DNA from: Arthrobacter zhaoxinii
GTDB lineage: Bacteria > Actinomycetota > Actinomycetes > Actinomycetales > Micrococcaceae
Direction of reading: 5' to 3'
NCBI RefSeq assembly: GCF_024385505.1
Contig: NZ_JANFLT010000005.1
Location: 124,001 to 188,000, forward strand
DNA: 64,000 nt
The notes beneath the pieces are model-generated. The model saw only the letters and a list, made by a program, of their open reading frames with translations, did not search any database and was not told the origin of the DNA. This document shows, piece by piece, positions 44,074-54,895 of the stretch. The position numbers were made by a program, and so were the translations under genes. Positions within the stretch are counted from its first letter, which is position 1; the number at the start of each line of letters is the position of its first letter.

Positions 44074-45065
44074 GGCACCTGCTGTCCACCATGGACCTCG
44101 GCCGGGACGACGCCCTGGCCATCCTGGACACTGCCGAACAAATGGCGGCGGTGGGGGAGCGGGAAGTAAAGAAGCTCCCGGCCCTGCGCGGACGCACCGT
44201 GGTGAACCTCTTCTTCGAGGACTCCACCCGCACGCGCATCTCCTTCGAGGCCGCCGCGAAACGGCTGTCCGCCGACGTCATCAATTTCTCCGCCAAGGGC
44301 TCCTCGGTCTCCAAGGGGGAATCGCTGAAGGACACCGCACAGACCCTGGCCGCCATGGGCGCCGACGCCGTGGTGATCCGGCACGGCTCCTCCGGAGCGC
44401 CGGCACGGCTGGCGTCCTCCGGCTGGATCGATGCCGCCGTACTCAACGCCGGGGACGGCACGCACGAACACCCCACCCAGGCGCTGCTGGACGCCTTCAC
44501 CATGCGCCGGCACTGGGCCCGGCTGCACGGCACCGAGTCCGCCGGCACCGACCTGGCCGGCATGAAAGTGGTGATTGCCGGGGATGTGCTGCACTCCCGG
44601 GTGGCCCGCTCGGACCTGTGGCTGCTTCGGACACTGGGCGCGGAAGTCACCCTGGTGGCCCCGCCGACGCTGCTGCCGTTCGGCGTCGAGTCCTGGCCCT
44701 GCACCGTCACGTACGACCTTGACGAGGCGCTGGACGCCCGTCCGGATGCGGTGATGATGCTGCGGGTGCAGGGCGAACGGATGCACTCGGCCTTCTTCCC
44801 GTCCGTCCGCGAGTATTCCCGCCGTTGGGGCCTGGACGATGTCCGCCTGGACCGGCTGGACGCCCTGGGCCTGACGGACACCATCATCATGCATCCCGGG
44901 CCGATGAACCGCGGGCTGGAAATCTCCGCCCGGGCAGCGGATTCGCCCCGCTCCACCGTCCTGGACCAGGTCCGCAACGGAGTCTCCGTGCGCATGGCCG
45001 CCCTTTACCTGCTGCTCTCCGGAGAGAACAGCACCGACCGCACACCGCAGGAGCAGCCACGATGA
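44070..45065 (+). CDS. pyrB: Aspartate carbamoyltransferase catalytic subunit
   Basis: 331 residues. It joins carbamoyl phosphate and aspartate. Carbamoyl-phosphate site: [13 protein letters not shown] (STRTR) and the 80s-type loop with [13 protein letters not shown]. Aspartate side: [11 protein letters not shown] and MHPGPMNRG. No pyrI regulatory subunit gene is present, as usual outside enterics. It overlaps both neighbours by ATGA. Confidence 0.96.
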   Translation: MRHLLSTMDLGRDDALAILDTAEQMAAVGEREVKKLPALRGRTVVNLFFEDSTRTRISFEAAAKRLSADVINFSAKGSSVSKGESLKDTAQTLAAMGADAVVIRHGSSGAPARLASSGWIDAAVLNAGDGTHEHPTQALLDAFTMRRHWARLHGTESAGTDLAGMKVVIAGDVLHSRVARSDLWLLRTLGAEVTLVAPPTLLPFGVESWPCTVTYDLDEALDARPDAVMMLRVQGERMHSAFFPSVREYSRRWGLDDVRLDRLDALGLTDTIIMHPGPMNRGLEISARAADSPRSTVLDQVRNGVSVRMAALYLLLSGENSTDRTPQEQPR

Positions 45066-46390
45066 GCACCACCGGTACCTATCTGATCCGCGGGGCCTCC
45101 GTGCTCGGCGCGGAGCACGCGGACATCCGCATCGAGAACGGCATCATTGCCGCCGTCGCCCCCGGGCTGCCGGTGCCCGACGGCGCCTCCGTGATCGAGG
45201 CGGAAGGCCTGATTGCCCTGCCCGGCATGGTGGACCTGCACACGCACCTGCGCGAACCCGGCCGCGAGGATGCCGAAACCGTCGAAACCGGCACCCGGGC
45301 GGCGGCGCTGGGCGGCTTCACCGCCGTCCACGCCATGGCCAACAGCATGCCCGTGGCTGACACGGCCGGCGTGGTGGAACAGGTCCTTCACCTGGGGGAG
45401 CGGGCCGGCTGGGTGGACGTGCGTCCCGTAGGAGCGGTCACCGTGGGCCTGGCAGGCGAACAACTGGCCGAGCTCGGGGCAATGGCCGATTCCCGGGCAC
45501 GGGTGCGCGTGTTTTCCGACGACGGCAAATGCGTTTCGGATCCGGTGCTGATGCGCCGCGCCCTGGAATACGTGAAGGCGTTCGACGGCGTCATCGCCCA
45601 GCACGCGCAGGAACCCCGCCTGACCGAGGATGCGCAGATGAACGAAGGCGAGGTCAGTGCCGTCCTCGGACTGGCCGGCTGGCCCGCCGTTGCCGAAGAA
45701 TCCATCATTGCCCGTGACGTCCTGCTGGCCCGGCACACCGGATCCCGGCTGCACGTCTGCCATGTCTCGACCGCCGGCTCCGTGGAGATCCTCCGCTGGG
45801 CGAAGGAGCGCGGCATCCGGGTCACCGCCGAGGTCACCCCGCACCACCTGCTGCTGACCGATGAACTGGTACGGACCTACGATCCGGTCTACAAGGTGAA
45901 CCCGCCCCTGCGTACCGAAGCAGATGTGCAGGCCGTCCGCCGCGGCCTTGCCGACGGCACCATCGACATTGTCGGCACCGACCATGCCCCGCACCCGAGC
46001 GAACATAAGGAAGGCGAGTGGGCCCATGCGGCGATGGGCATGACCGGCCTGGAAACCGCCCTTTCCGTGGTGCAGCACGCCATGATCGACACCGGGCTGA
46101 TGGACTGGGCCGGCTTTGCGCGCGTAACTTCCGCAACGCCGGCCCTGATCGGACGGGTGCCGGAGCAGGGCAGGCCGGTCGCAGCCGGTGAACCGGCCAA
46201 CGTCATATTGGTGAACCCGTCTGCGCGCAGGCGGGTCGACCCCAATAAGATGGCAACCAAGGGACGCAACAGTCCGTTTGCCGGACTGGAACTGCCCGGT
46301 GGGGTCGAAGCGGTGTTCTACGCCGGCCACCCCACCGTCCTGAACGGCAGACTGAACACGCCCCACCCCGCTGCCGCAAAGGAATCCTGA
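45062..46390 (+). CDS. pyrC: Dihydroorotase
   Basis: 442 residues from ATG 45062 (ATGA overlap with pyrB). It is a type I dihydroorotase of the amidohydrolase superfamily. The metal motif is [11 protein letters not shown], with further ligands in [21 protein letters not shown] and the catalytic Asp in [15 protein letters not shown] near the C-terminus is typical of the family. The next gene starts on the last base of its stop codon. Confidence 0.95.
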   Translation: MSTTGTYLIRGASVLGAEHADIRIENGIIAAVAPGLPVPDGASVIEAEGLIALPGMVDLHTHLREPGREDAETVETGTRAAALGGFTAVHAMANSMPVADTAGVVEQVLHLGERAGWVDVRPVGAVTVGLAGEQLAELGAMADSRARVRVFSDDGKCVSDPVLMRRALEYVKAFDGVIAQHAQEPRLTEDAQMNEGEVSAVLGLAGWPAVAEESIIARDVLLARHTGSRLHVCHVSTAGSVEILRWAKERGIRVTAEVTPHHLLLTDELVRTYDPVYKVNPPLRTEADVQAVRRGLADGTIDIVGTDHAPHPSEHKEGEWAHAAMGMTGLETALSVVQHAMIDTGLMDWAGFARVTSATPALIGRVPEQGRPVAAGEPANVILVNPSARRRVDPNKMATKGRNSPFAGLELPGGVEAVFYAGHPTVLNGRLNTPHPAAAKES

Positions 46391-46905
46391 TGGAACTGGT
46401 CTTATTCTTCCTGGGCCTGGCCGCCCTTATCGTTGTGGTGCTGGGCCTGTTTGCCCTCGGCTGGCGCGGCAGGCGACGCCGCCAGCAGGACACGCCCCGC
46501 CCGCTGCCCCTGCCGGACGAACTGTCCGATCCCGGCTTCCAGGCGCTCGGCCAATATGTCGCCACCACCACCGCCGGTGACTGGCTGGACCGTGTGGCAC
46601 TCTACGGCCTGGGCGTAAAGTCCAACGCCACCGCCGCGGTTTTCCCCGAAGGCGTGCTCTTTGCCCGCTCGGGCGCCGATGACCTCTGGATCCCGCGCCG
46701 GGACCTGCACGACGTCCGCCTCGAGCGGGGCATGGCCGGAAAGTTCGTCGAAAAAGACGGACTGGTCATTGTGACCTGGCAGCTGGGCCCCAAGCGCGTG
46801 GACACCGGTTTCCGCACCCGCTCCGCGGACGAGAAGACACCCCTTGTCCGCGCCATTACCGAACTTCTGCCGGAATCGGCCACCCCTAGCGAGGAACAAC
46901 TGTGA
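46390..46905 (+). CDS. Membrane-anchored PH-like protein of the pyr operon (Rv1382-like)
   Basis: 171 residues. One N-terminal membrane helix (about 3-24, [21 protein letters not shown]), a basic stop (RGRRRRQQ), a Pro-rich linker and a beta-rich soluble domain ([45 protein letters not shown]). Position and layout match the conserved gene between pyrC and carA in actinobacteria (Rv1382 in M. tuberculosis), annotated as PH-like. Function is unknown. The overlaps with pyrC (TGATG) and carA (GTGA) tie its expression to pyrimidine synthesis. Confidence 0.82.
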   Translation: MELVLFFLGLAALIVVVLGLFALGWRGRRRRQQDTPRPLPLPDELSDPGFQALGQYVATTTAGDWLDRVALYGLGVKSNATAAVFPEGVLFARSGADDLWIPRRDLHDVRLERGMAGKFVEKDGLVIVTWQLGPKRVDTGFRTRSADEKTPLVRAITELLPESATPSEEQL

Positions 46906-48080
46906 CAGTGCACGAGACCATCAACCCCACGCCCGCCGTCCTCATGCTGGAGGACGGGCGCACCTTCCGCGGACGTGCGTACGGGGCGCAGGGCACCGCG
47001 CTGGGCGAAGCGGTGTTTGCCACCGGCATGACCGGCTACCAGGAGACCATCACCGACCCCTCCTATGCCCGCCAGCTCGTGGTCCAGACGGCCCCGCACA
47101 TCGGCAACACCGGGGTCAACGGCGACGACGCCGAGTCCCGCCGCATCTGGGTGGCCGGGTACATTGTGCGCGACGCCGCCCGCCGCCCCTCCAGCTGGCG
47201 CTCCGAGCGGACCCTGGACGAGCAGCTGGCCGAGCAGGGCGTCGTCGGCATCTCCGGCGTCGACACCCGCGCCGTGACCCGGCACCTGCGGGAACGCGGC
47301 GCCATGAAGGCCGGGATCTTCTCCGGTTCCGACGCCGAACGCCCCGACGCGGAGCTCCTCGCCGAGGTCCGTGCCCAGCAGGGGATGGAGGGCGCCCGGC
47401 TGGCTGAAGAGGTCAGCGTGGACGAAATGTACCTGATCGATCCGGCGGACCACGGCTGGGCCGGCGACCCGCTGTTCACCGTTGCCGCCATCGACCTGGG
47501 CATCAAATCGATGACGCCGGTGCGCCTGGCCGAGCGCGGTATCCGCACCTACGTGCTGCCCGCCGCCGCCACCTTCGAGGACGTCAAGGCCCTGAACGCC
47601 GACGGCGTGTTTATGTCCAACGGCCCCGGCGACCCGGCCACCGCCGACGTCCAGGTGGACCTGCTGCGCGAGGTACTGGATGCCCGCCTGCCGTTCTTCG
47701 GGATCTGCTTCGGCAACCAGATCCTCGGCCGCGCGCTGGGGTTCGGCACCTACAAGCTGCGCTACGGCCACCGCGGCATCAACCAGCCCGTTATGGACCG
47801 GCGCACCGGGAAGGTGGAAATCACCAGCCAGAACCACGGGTTCGCCGTCGACGCCCCGCTGGACGGGCCCGTCACCGCCCCGGAGGACCGCTACGGGCGG
47901 GTGGAAGTCAGCCACGTGTCCCTGAACGACGACGTCGTGGAGGGCCTCGCCTGCCTCGACCTCCCCGCCTTCTCCGTCCAGTACCACCCCGAGGCTGCCG
48001 CGGGACCGCACGACTCCGCCTACCTCTTCGACCGCTTCGTGGACCTGATGGCCGCCAGCAAGAGCAAGGAAAGCATCTAA
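46902..48080 (+). CDS. carA: Carbamoyl-phosphate synthase small subunit
   Basis: 392 residues from GTG 46902. It hydrolyses glutamine and channels ammonia to CarB. The class I amidotransferase nucleophile is the Cys in [13 protein letters not shown] near residue 268. The other triad members are His and Glu in [10 protein letters not shown]. The N-terminal CPSase small-chain domain has [17 protein letters not shown]. carB starts on the last base of its stop. Confidence 0.96.
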   Translation: MTVHETINPTPAVLMLEDGRTFRGRAYGAQGTALGEAVFATGMTGYQETITDPSYARQLVVQTAPHIGNTGVNGDDAESRRIWVAGYIVRDAARRPSSWRSERTLDEQLAEQGVVGISGVDTRAVTRHLRERGAMKAGIFSGSDAERPDAELLAEVRAQQGMEGARLAEEVSVDEMYLIDPADHGWAGDPLFTVAAIDLGIKSMTPVRLAERGIRTYVLPAAATFEDVKALNADGVFMSNGPGDPATADVQVDLLREVLDARLPFFGICFGNQILGRALGFGTYKLRYGHRGINQPVMDRRTGKVEITSQNHGFAVDAPLDGPVTAPEDRYGRVEVSHVSLNDDVVEGLACLDLPAFSVQYHPEAAAGPHDSAYLFDRFVDLMAASKSKESI

Positions 48081-51000
48081 TGCCCCGCAGAACCGACCTC
48101 AAGTCCGTCCTGGTCATCGGCTCCGGCCCGATCGTCATCGGCCAGGCCGCGGAATTCGACTATTCCGGCACGCAGGCCCTGCGGGTGCTCAAGGAGGAGG
48201 GCCTGCGCGTCATCCTCGTGAACTCCAACCCGGCCACCATCATGACCGACCCGGAATTCGCCGACGCCACGTACGTCGAGCCGATCACCCCCGAGGTGGT
48301 CGAAAAGATCATTGCCAAGGAACGCCCCGACGCCATCCTGCCCACCCTGGGCGGACAGACCGCTTTGAACACCGCCATCGCGCTGGATAAGAGCGGTGCG
48401 CTGGAAAAGTACAACGTGGAACTGATCGGCGCGAACATCGCCGCGATCGAACTCGGCGAGGACCGCGAAAAGTTCAAGGGCGTCGTCGAACGCTGCGGTG
48501 CCGAATCCGCGAAGTCGATCATTGTGCACAGCATGGACGAGGCCTTCGCCGCCGCCGACGTGCTGGGCTACCCGATGGTGGTCCGCCCGTCGTTCACCAT
48601 GGGCGGCCTCGGCTCCGGCCTGGCCTACAACGCCGAGGACCTGCGCCGCATCGCCGGCGCCGGCATCCAGTACAGCCCCACCTCCGAGGTGCTGCTGGAG
48701 GAGAGCATCCTGGGCTGGAAGGAATACGAACTGGAGATGATGCGGGATAAGAACGACAACGTGGTTGTCGTCTGCTCCATCGAGAACTTCGACCCGGTAG
48801 GCGTACACACCGGGGACTCCATCACCGTGGCCCCGGCCATGACGCTCACCGACCGCGAATACCAGAAGCTGCGCAACATCGCGATCGCCGTTATCCGCGA
48901 GGTGGGGGTGGACACCGGCGGCTGCAACATCCAGTTCGCCATCGAACCGGACACCGGCCGCGTGGTGGTCATTGAAATGAACCCGCGCGTCTCCCGGTCC
49001 TCGGCGCTGGCGTCCAAGGCCACCGGCTTCGCCATCGCCAAGATCGCCACGAAGCTTTCCCTCGGCTACACCCTGGACGAGATTCCGAACGACATCACCA
49101 AGAAGACCCCGGCGTCGTTCGAGCCCACCCTCGACTACGTGGTGGTGAAGGTTCCGCGGTTCGCCTTCGAGAAGTTCCCGGCCGCTGATCCCACGCTGAC
49201 CACCACCATGAAGTCCGTGGGCGAGGCGATGGCGATCGGCCGCAACTTCACCGAGGCCCTGCAGAAGGCGCTGCGATCCCTGGAGCAGAGGGGCGCCTCG
49301 CTGTCCTTCGATCCGGTGGATGCCGCCGACGTGCCCGGACTCATCGAGGCCTCCCGGCGTCCCACCACCGCCCGGCTGCAGCAGGTGCAGCAGGCACTGC
49401 TGGGCGGAGCCTCCATCGAGGAACTGTTCGAAGCCACGGGCATTGACCCCTGGTACCTGGACCAGCTGGTGCTGATCAACGAAACCGCCGAGCAGATCCG
49501 CCGGGCGCCGTCGGTCAACGAGGACATCCTGCGCTTGGCCAAGCGGCACGGTTTCTCCGACGAGCAGATCGGGGCACTGACCAACACGCCCGAAGCCGTG
49601 GTCCGCGGTGTCCGGCACGCCCTGAACGTACGCCCGGTCTTCAAGACCGTGGACACCTGCGCCGCCGAATTCGCCGCCTACACCCCGTACCACTACTCCT
49701 CCTACGACGAGGAGGACGAGGTGGCCGAGCACGCCAAGCCGTCCATCATCATCCTCGGCTCCGGGCCGAACCGGATCGGCCAGGGCATCGAGTTCGACTA
49801 CTCCTGCGTCCACGCGACCATGGCCCTGCGCGAAGCCGGGCACGAGACCGTGATGATCAACTGCAACCCGGAAACCGTGTCCACCGACTACGACATCTCC
49901 GACCGGCTCTACTTCGAACCGTTGACCCTGGAGGATGTCCTGGAGGTCATCGCCGCGGAGCAGCGCACCGGCGGTGTCCTGGGCGTCTTCGTCCAGCTCG
50001 GCGGGCAGACGCCGCTGAAGCTGGCGCAGGCCCTGGCCGACGCCGGCGTGCCGATCCTGGGCACCTCGCCTGCTGCGATCGACCTGGCCGAACACCGCGG
50101 GGCGTTCCAGCAGGTGCTGGACGAGGGCGGCCTGACCGCTCCGAAGAACGGCACCGCCGTCTCCTTCGAGGACGCCAAGCGGGTCGCGGATGAGATCGGC
50201 TACCCCGTCCTGGTCCGCCCGTCCTATGTCCTGGGCGGCCGCGGCATGGAAATCGTCTACGACGAAGCCAACCTCTCCCGCTATATCACCAACGCCACCG
50301 AGATCACCCCGGACCATCCCGTCCTGGTGGACCGGTTCCTGGAAGATGCCATCGAGATCGACGTCGACGCGCTCTTTGACGGCACCGACCTGTACGTGGG
50401 CGGAATCATGGAGCACATCGAGGAAGCCGGCATCCATTCCGGCGACTCGGCCTGCGTGCTGCCGCCCATCACCTTCGGTACCGACGTGATCGACCGGGTC
50501 CGCGAAGCCACCCGGGTGATCGCCGCCGGCGTGGGCGTCCGCGGCCTGATCAACATCCAGTTCGCGCTGGCCTCGGACATCCTCTACGTCATTGAAGCCA
50601 ACCCGCGTGCCTCCCGCACGGTGCCGTTTGTCTCCAAGGCCACCGGCGTCCAGCTGGCCAAGGCCGCGGCACTGATCGGCACCGGCAGCAGCATCGCCGA
50701 GCTGCGGGCCGCCGGGAAGCTGACTGCCGTCGGCGACGGCTCCACCCTGCCGCTGGACGCCTCCGTGGCCGTGAAGGAGGCAGTGCTGCCGTTCAGCCGG
50801 TTCCGCACGCCTGAGGGCACCGTCGTGGATTCGCTCCTCGGTCCGGAAATGCGTTCCACCGGCGAGGTCATGGGCATCGACAAGTACTTCGACACCGCGT
50901 TCGCCAAGTCCCAGGCCGCCGCGAACAGCGCCCTGCCGACCGCCGGCAAGGTGTTTGTCTCCGTGGCGAACCGGGACAAGCGCTCCATCATCATGCCGGT

Positions 51001-51376
51001 GAAGCGGATGACCGACCTCGGGTTCGAGATCCTCTCCACCGGCGGCACCGCCGAGGTGCTGCGCCGCAACGGCATTGCCGCCACCGTGGTGCGCAAGGTC
51101 GGCGAGGGTGCGGGACCGAACGGGGAAGGGACCGTCGTCGACCTCATCACCGCAGGTGAGATCAACCTCGTGGTCAACACGCCGTCCGGCGGCCAGGCCC
51201 GGGGCGACGGATACGAGATCCGTGCCGCGGCCACCTCCATCGGCTGCCCCGTGGTCACCACCGTCTCCGAGTTCGGCGCTGCCGTCCAGGCCATCGAAGC
51301 AATGCGGTCCTACGAATGGGACGTGACCTCCCTGCAGGAACACGCGGCCCGGCTCAAGGCCGCCACCGGTGTCTGA
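48080..51376 (+). CDS. carB: Carbamoyl-phosphate synthase large subunit
   Basis: 1098 residues. Two homologous ATP-grasp halves make carbamoyl phosphate from bicarbonate, ammonia and two ATP. First half: [34 protein letters not shown] and [20 protein letters not shown]. Second half: [30 protein letters not shown] and [16 protein letters not shown]. The C-terminal MGS-like regulatory domain includes [16 protein letters not shown]. pyrF overlaps its last 8 bases. Confidence 0.97.
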   Translation: MPRRTDLKSVLVIGSGPIVIGQAAEFDYSGTQALRVLKEEGLRVILVNSNPATIMTDPEFADATYVEPITPEVVEKIIAKERPDAILPTLGGQTALNTAIALDKSGALEKYNVELIGANIAAIELGEDREKFKGVVERCGAESAKSIIVHSMDEAFAAADVLGYPMVVRPSFTMGGLGSGLAYNAEDLRRIAGAGIQYSPTSEVLLEESILGWKEYELEMMRDKNDNVVVVCSIENFDPVGVHTGDSITVAPAMTLTDREYQKLRNIAIAVIREVGVDTGGCNIQFAIEPDTGRVVVIEMNPRVSRSSALASKATGFAIAKIATKLSLGYTLDEIPNDITKKTPASFEPTLDYVVVKVPRFAFEKFPAADPTLTTTMKSVGEAMAIGRNFTEALQKALRSLEQRGASLSFDPVDAADVPGLIEASRRPTTARLQQVQQALLGGASIEELFEATGIDPWYLDQLVLINETAEQIRRAPSVNEDILRLAKRHGFSDEQIGALTNTPEAVVRGVRHALNVRPVFKTVDTCAAEFAAYTPYHYSSYDEEDEVAEHAKPSIIILGSGPNRIGQGIEFDYSCVHATMALREAGHETVMINCNPETVSTDYDISDRLYFEPLTLEDVLEVIAAEQRTGGVLGVFVQLGGQTPLKLAQALADAGVPILGTSPAAIDLAEHRGAFQQVLDEGGLTAPKNGTAVSFEDAKRVADEIGYPVLVRPSYVLGGRGMEIVYDEANLSRYITNATEITPDHPVLVDRFLEDAIEIDVDALFDGTDLYVGGIMEHIEEAGIHSGDSACVLPPITFGTDVIDRVREATRVIAAGVGVRGLINIQFALASDILYVIEANPRASRTVPFVSKATGVQLAKAAALIGTGSSIAELRAAGKLTAVGDGSTLPLDASVAVKEAVLPFSRFRTPEGTVVDSLLGPEMRSTGEVMGIDKYFDTAFAKSQAAANSALPTAGKVFVSVANRDKRSIIMPVKRMTDLGFEILSTGGTAEVLRRNGIAATVVRKVGEGAGPNGEGTVVDLITAGEINLVVNTPSGGQARGDGYEIRAAATSIGCPVVTTVSEFGAAVQAIEAMRSYEWDVTSLQEHAARLKAATGV

Positions 51377-52235
51377 GCCCCGCAGAACCTTCGGTGCACG
51401 GCTGCGCGCGGCGATGGACCGCCGCGGGCAGCTGTGCGTCGGCATCGACCCGCACCCGGGCCTGCTCGCTGAGTGGGGGCTGAACGACGACGCCGCCGGG
51501 CTGGAACGGTTCTCCCGCACCGTTGTGGAAGCGGTGGGGGAGCAGGTCGCCGCCCTAAAACCGCAGGTGGCGTTGTATGAACGTCACGGATCGGCCGGCA
51601 TCGCGGTCCTGGAACGCCTGCTGGCGGAGTGTGCCGACGCGGGGGTGCTCAGCATTGCCGACGCGAAGCGCGGAGACATCGGCTCCACGATGGCCGCCTA
51701 CGCTGACGCCTGGCTCCGGGACGGTTCGCCGCTGGCGGCCGACGCCGTGACACTCAGTCCGTACCTCGGGTTCGGGTCCCTGCGGCCCGCCCTGGACCTT
51801 GCCGCGGAAACGGGCCGCGGCGTCTTTGTGCTCGCGCTGACCTCGAATCCGGAAGGGGCATCCGTCCAGCACACAGGCGACCCCGACAGCCGGTCCGTGG
51901 CCGCGCGCATAGTTGATGCCGCAGCAGCGGAAAACGTCCGGCCGGAGGCGGGACCGGAGCCTGACCTGGGCTCCGTGGGACTGGTGGTCGGCGCAACCGT
52001 GGGCACTGCCCTGGCGGACCTGGAGATCGACCTCGCCGCCTCGCGGGCGCCGCTCTTGGCTCCGGGACTGGGGGCACAAGGCGCAACGGCGGCGGACCTG
52101 CGCCGAACCTTCGCCGCTGCCTACCCCAACGTCCTGGCCACCTCGAGCCGCGGCATCCTGCGGGCCGGTCCCGACCTCCGGAGCCTGCGGGAAGCGGCGC
52201 TGCGGACCGGGTCGGAACTGGCATCCGCACGCTAG
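51369..52235 (+). CDS. pyrF: Orotidine 5'-phosphate decarboxylase (type 2)
   Basis: 288 residues from GTG 51369. Converts OMP to UMP. The catalytic signature is [15 protein letters not shown] (the Asp-x-Lys-x2-Asp charged array). [10 protein letters not shown] and [13 protein letters not shown] (phosphate site) are also conserved. It belongs to the longer type 2 family of actinobacteria. It is the last gene of the pyr operon. pyrD, which would complete the pathway, is not in the window. Confidence 0.94.
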   Translation: MSEPRRTFGARLRAAMDRRGQLCVGIDPHPGLLAEWGLNDDAAGLERFSRTVVEAVGEQVAALKPQVALYERHGSAGIAVLERLLAECADAGVLSIADAKRGDIGSTMAAYADAWLRDGSPLAADAVTLSPYLGFGSLRPALDLAAETGRGVFVLALTSNPEGASVQHTGDPDSRSVAARIVDAAAAENVRPEAGPEPDLGSVGLVVGATVGTALADLEIDLAASRAPLLAPGLGAQGATAADLRRTFAAAYPNVLATSSRGILRAGPDLRSLREAALRTGSELASAR

Positions 52236-52266
52236 CCGACGAGTCTTCCGCTGCGACGCGGGTCCA

Positions 52267-52296
52267 TTGCAATTGGGCTTCGTTTGCGGATAGGTT
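52267..52296 (+). promoter_or_regulatory. mihF promoter
   Basis: TTGCAA (52267-52272), an 18-bp spacer and TAGGTT (52291-52296) make a good sigma-70-like promoter for mihF-gmk-rpoZ, starting near 52303. Confidence 0.55.
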
Positions 52297-52315
52297 CGGA
52301 ACTTGTTCGGAACTT
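52294..52315. repeat. Perfect tandem 11-bp repeat in the mihF promoter
   Basis: GTTCGGAACTT occurs twice, head to tail (52294-52304, 52305-52315), from within the -10 element into the initial transcribed region. Each unit contains the palindrome GTTC-G-GAAC. The 11-bp period is about one helical turn, so two proteins could bind side by side on one face. Confidence 0.6.
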
Positions 52316-52362
52316 ACCAGCAGAGCCGCTGACAGCGGTTTGTCTTCGTCCGGGAGCGCCTC

Positions 52363-52680
52363 TTGAACCTCAAGCCACTGACAGAAGCCGAGCGTACCCG
52401 GGCCCGTGAAAAGGCCACTGCGGCCCGGGCGGTCCGTGCCGAGGTCAAGTCACGAATCAAGTCCGGTGACCTCAGCATCGAAGAGGTCATCCTGTCCCGT
52501 TCAGGGGAGGAAGCGGTAGGCCGGCTCAAGGTCGTGGACCTGCTGCGTGCCCTGCCTGGTGTAGGGGAGCGCCGCGCAGCTGGAATAATGGCTACGGTAG
52601 GTATTGCGCCCACCCGCCGGGTCCGGGGGCTGGGAGTGCATCAGCGCAAGGCGCTGATCGACCTGCTGGACAACCATTGA
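52363..52680 (+). CDS. mihF: Integration host factor, actinobacterial type (mIHF)
   Basis: 105 residues from TTG 52363, with GGGAG about 7 bases upstream. It is a nucleoid-associated, DNA-bending protein unrelated in fold to enteric IHF. A long basic helix (ERTRAREKATAARAVRAEVKSRIK) is followed by a helix-two-turn-helix/HhH-like part with LPGVGERRAAGIMATVGI and RVRGLGVHQRKALID. It precedes gmk and rpoZ as in most actinobacteria. Confidence 0.93.
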   Translation: MNLKPLTEAERTRAREKATAARAVRAEVKSRIKSGDLSIEEVILSRSGEEAVGRLKVVDLLRALPGVGERRAAGIMATVGIAPTRRVRGLGVHQRKALIDLLDNH

Positions 52681-52706
52681 AGTAATAACGAGTGAATGAG
52701 GTCTAC

Positions 52707-53276
52707 GTGTCGCAACCGCGGCTGACAGTTCTTGCAGGTCCAACCGCAGTTGGCAAAGGCACTGTATCCACCTATATCCGGGACAACTATCCCGAGGTCT
52801 GGCTTTCCGTCTCGGCCACCACGCGTGCGCCCCGGCCCGGTGAAGAAGACGGAGTGCATTACTTCTTCGTCAGCGCCGAGGAATTCGACGCCATGATCGA
52901 ACAGGACCAGATGCTCGAGTGGGCAGTAGTCCACGGGCGCAACCGGTACGGCACCCTGCGCCGCACCGTCGAAGCAGCCATGGCCGAGGGGCGCAGCGTC
53001 CTGCTGGAGATTGATCTGCAGGGTGCCCGGCAGGTCAAGAAGTCCATGCCGGAGGCAAATTTCGTGTTCCTGGCCCCTCCTTCGTGGGACGAAATGGTCC
53101 GCCGGCTGGTCGGACGCGGAACTGAAACATCCGAAGAGCAGCAGCAACGGCTGGAAACAGCTAAACTGGAACTTGCTGCCGAGTCCGAGTTCGATCACAC
53201 CGTCATTAATGATGACGTCCAGCGGGCTGCAGCTGAGCTTGTATCACTCATGGGAATCAGTCCGCGCACGCGCTGA
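52707..53276 (+). CDS. gmk: Guanylate kinase
   Basis: 189 residues from GTG 52707, which has GAGG five bases upstream; an in-frame GTG at 52692 would add five residues. It phosphorylates GMP. The P-loop is [11 protein letters not shown]. The GMP-binding region has [21 protein letters not shown], and the lid has [17 protein letters not shown]. rpoZ follows 38 bases after its stop. Confidence 0.94.
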   Translation: MSQPRLTVLAGPTAVGKGTVSTYIRDNYPEVWLSVSATTRAPRPGEEDGVHYFFVSAEEFDAMIEQDQMLEWAVVHGRNRYGTLRRTVEAAMAEGRSVLLEIDLQGARQVKKSMPEANFVFLAPPSWDEMVRRLVGRGTETSEEQQQRLETAKLELAAESEFDHTVINDDVQRAAAELVSLMGISPRTR

Positions 53277-53314
53277 CAAACCGCGAATCCCGTTCAAGAA
53301 TTTTGGAGAACCCT

Positions 53315-53566
53315 GTGTCTGAAGGCATCATCAACCCGCCGATCGACGACCTGCTCGAAGCAGCAGATTCCAAGTACGCGCTGGTCATCTACGGTGCCAA
53401 GCGCGCCCGCCAGATCAACGCCTACTACTCCCAGCTGCACGAGGGCCTGTTCGAGTACGTCGGCCCGCTGGTGGAAACCAAGCTGAACGAAAAGCCGCTG
53501 TCCATCGCCCTGCGCGAGATCAACGACGGCATGCTCGTAGTGCGCCCGAACGAGAACGCCGAATAA
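53315..53566 (+). CDS. rpoZ: RNA polymerase omega subunit
   Basis: 83 residues from GTG 53315, with TGGAGAA just upstream. Omega helps fold and hold the beta' subunit. The conserved [27 protein letters not shown] segment is present (conserved residues Asp, Ser-Lys-Tyr, Ala-Lys-Arg-Ala-Arg-Gln). The 12-base extension to TTG 53303 is the ribosome-binding site. Confidence 0.94.
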   Translation: MSEGIINPPIDDLLEAADSKYALVIYGAKRARQINAYYSQLHEGLFEYVGPLVETKLNEKPLSIALREINDGMLVVRPNENAE

Positions 53567-53592
53567 AGCCCACACGGGGGGAAGGCAGCAGC

Positions 53593-54840
53593 GTGCGCAT
53601 AGTCCTGGGCGTCGGCGGCGGTATTGCCGCCTACAAGGCCGCGCTGCTGCTGCGGCTCTTCACGGAGGCCGGGCACAACGTCACCGTTGTCCCCACCGAA
53701 TCCTCCAAGCAGTTCGTCGGGGTTGCCACCTGGGAGGCGCTCTCGGGCAACTCCGTCTCCTCCTCCGTCTTTGACGAGGTGGAGAAGGTCAACCATGTGC
53801 GGCTCGGCCACGAAGCGGATCTGATCGTGGTGGCCCCTGCCACGGCGGACCTGCTCGCCCGGGCGGCTGCCGGGTCCGCGAACGACCTGCTGACCAACAC
53901 TCTGCTCATGGCCCGCGGGCCGGTGGTTTTCGCCCCCGCCATGCACACCGAGATGTGGGCGCATCCCGCCACCACCGCCAACGTTGCCACCTTGCGCAGC
54001 AGGGGCGCGGTGGTGCTGGAACCCGCGACCGGGCGGCTCACCGGCACGGACACCGGCCCCGGCCGCCTGCCGGAACCGGAGGATATCTTCACTGCTGCGC
54101 TGGCCGCCGTCGAAGCAACCCGGCCGGCAGCCGCCCCCGGCGCGCTGGCCGGCACCACGGTCACCATTACTGCCGGCGGCACCCGCGAGCCGCTGGACCC
54201 GGTACGGTTCCTCGGCAACCGCTCCTCCGGAAAGCAGGGCACGGCTCTGGCCCAGGCAGCCCTGGCGGCCGGGGCCCGGGTGCGGCTCATTGCCGCACAC
54301 ATGGACGTCCCCGCACCGGACGGCGTCGAACTGATCCGCGTCGAAACCGCCCTCGAACTGCGTACCGCCGTCCATCAGTCCGCAGCGGACTCCGACGTCG
54401 TTATCATGGCCGCCGCCGTGGCGGATTTCCGCCCCGCACAGGTGGTGGAGACCAAGATCAAGAAGCGCGACGACGAAGCGGACCCCGTGATCACGCTCGT
54501 CCGGAATCCGGACATCCTGCAGGAACTCGTCCACGCGCGGGACGAATCCGGAACCGGTACCCCCGCGCTCATCGTCGGCTTCGCGGCCGAAACCGGAGAC
54601 GCCACCTCCGATGTGCTCGAGTACGGACGAAAGAAACTCGCCCGCAAAGGCTGCGACCTGCTGGTCCTTAACCGGGTCGGTAAATCCCTGGTCTTCGGTC
54701 AGGACGAAACCGAGGTGAGGATTCTCTCACCGGCGGATTCCGCGGAGGACGCCGTTGAAAGCGCCGCCGGCACCAAAGCCGAGGTTTCGGCACGCATTCT
54801 CGCGCGCATTACCGCCGAACTCGCTGCCCGCCGCTCCTGA
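53593..54840 (+). CDS. coaBC: Bifunctional phosphopantothenoylcysteine decarboxylase/synthase CoaBC
   Basis: 415 residues from GTG 53593. The N-terminal CoaC half is an FMN flavoprotein: GVGGGIAAYKAA, catalytic His in VNHVRLGHEADL, and APAMHTEMW. The C-terminal CoaB half has TAGGTREPLDPVRFLGNRSSGKQG, AAAVADFRP and KIKK with the conserved Lys. The two steps turn 4'-phosphopantothenate and cysteine into 4'-phosphopantetheine. Confidence 0.95.
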   Translation: MRIVLGVGGGIAAYKAALLLRLFTEAGHNVTVVPTESSKQFVGVATWEALSGNSVSSSVFDEVEKVNHVRLGHEADLIVVAPATADLLARAAAGSANDLLTNTLLMARGPVVFAPAMHTEMWAHPATTANVATLRSRGAVVLEPATGRLTGTDTGPGRLPEPEDIFTAALAAVEATRPAAAPGALAGTTVTITAGGTREPLDPVRFLGNRSSGKQGTALAQAALAAGARVRLIAAHMDVPAPDGVELIRVETALELRTAVHQSAADSDVVIMAAAVADFRPAQVVETKIKKRDDEADPVITLVRNPDILQELVHARDESGTGTPALIVGFAAETGDATSDVLEYGRKKLARKGCDLLVLNRVGKSLVFGQDETEVRILSPADSAEDAVESAAGTKAEVSARILARITAELAARRS

Positions 54841-54861
54841 CGCCGCACGCGGGCCGCGTAC

Positions 54862-54889
54862 GTTGACGGTGGGTGCGGCCCGGTAGAGT
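54862..54889 (+). promoter_or_regulatory. metK promoter
   Basis: A TTGACG/GTTGAC -35 (from 54862) and TAGAGT -10 (54884-54889) lie 15-16 bases apart. The -10 ends 6 bases before GTG 54896, so the transcript is probably leaderless. Confidence 0.5.
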
Positions 54890-54895
54890 AAACCC

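Noticed and set aside
48077-51520. 1147-codon open frame on the minus strand
   Set aside because: It is fully antisense to carB. High-GC coding DNA produces such long shadow frames, and the translation is Gly/Asp/His-rich without domains.
52294-52315. mihF promoter repeats as LexA sites
   Set aside because: The GAAC and GTTC halves are only 2 bp apart or in reversed order; the SOS box needs CGAAC-N4-GTTCG.
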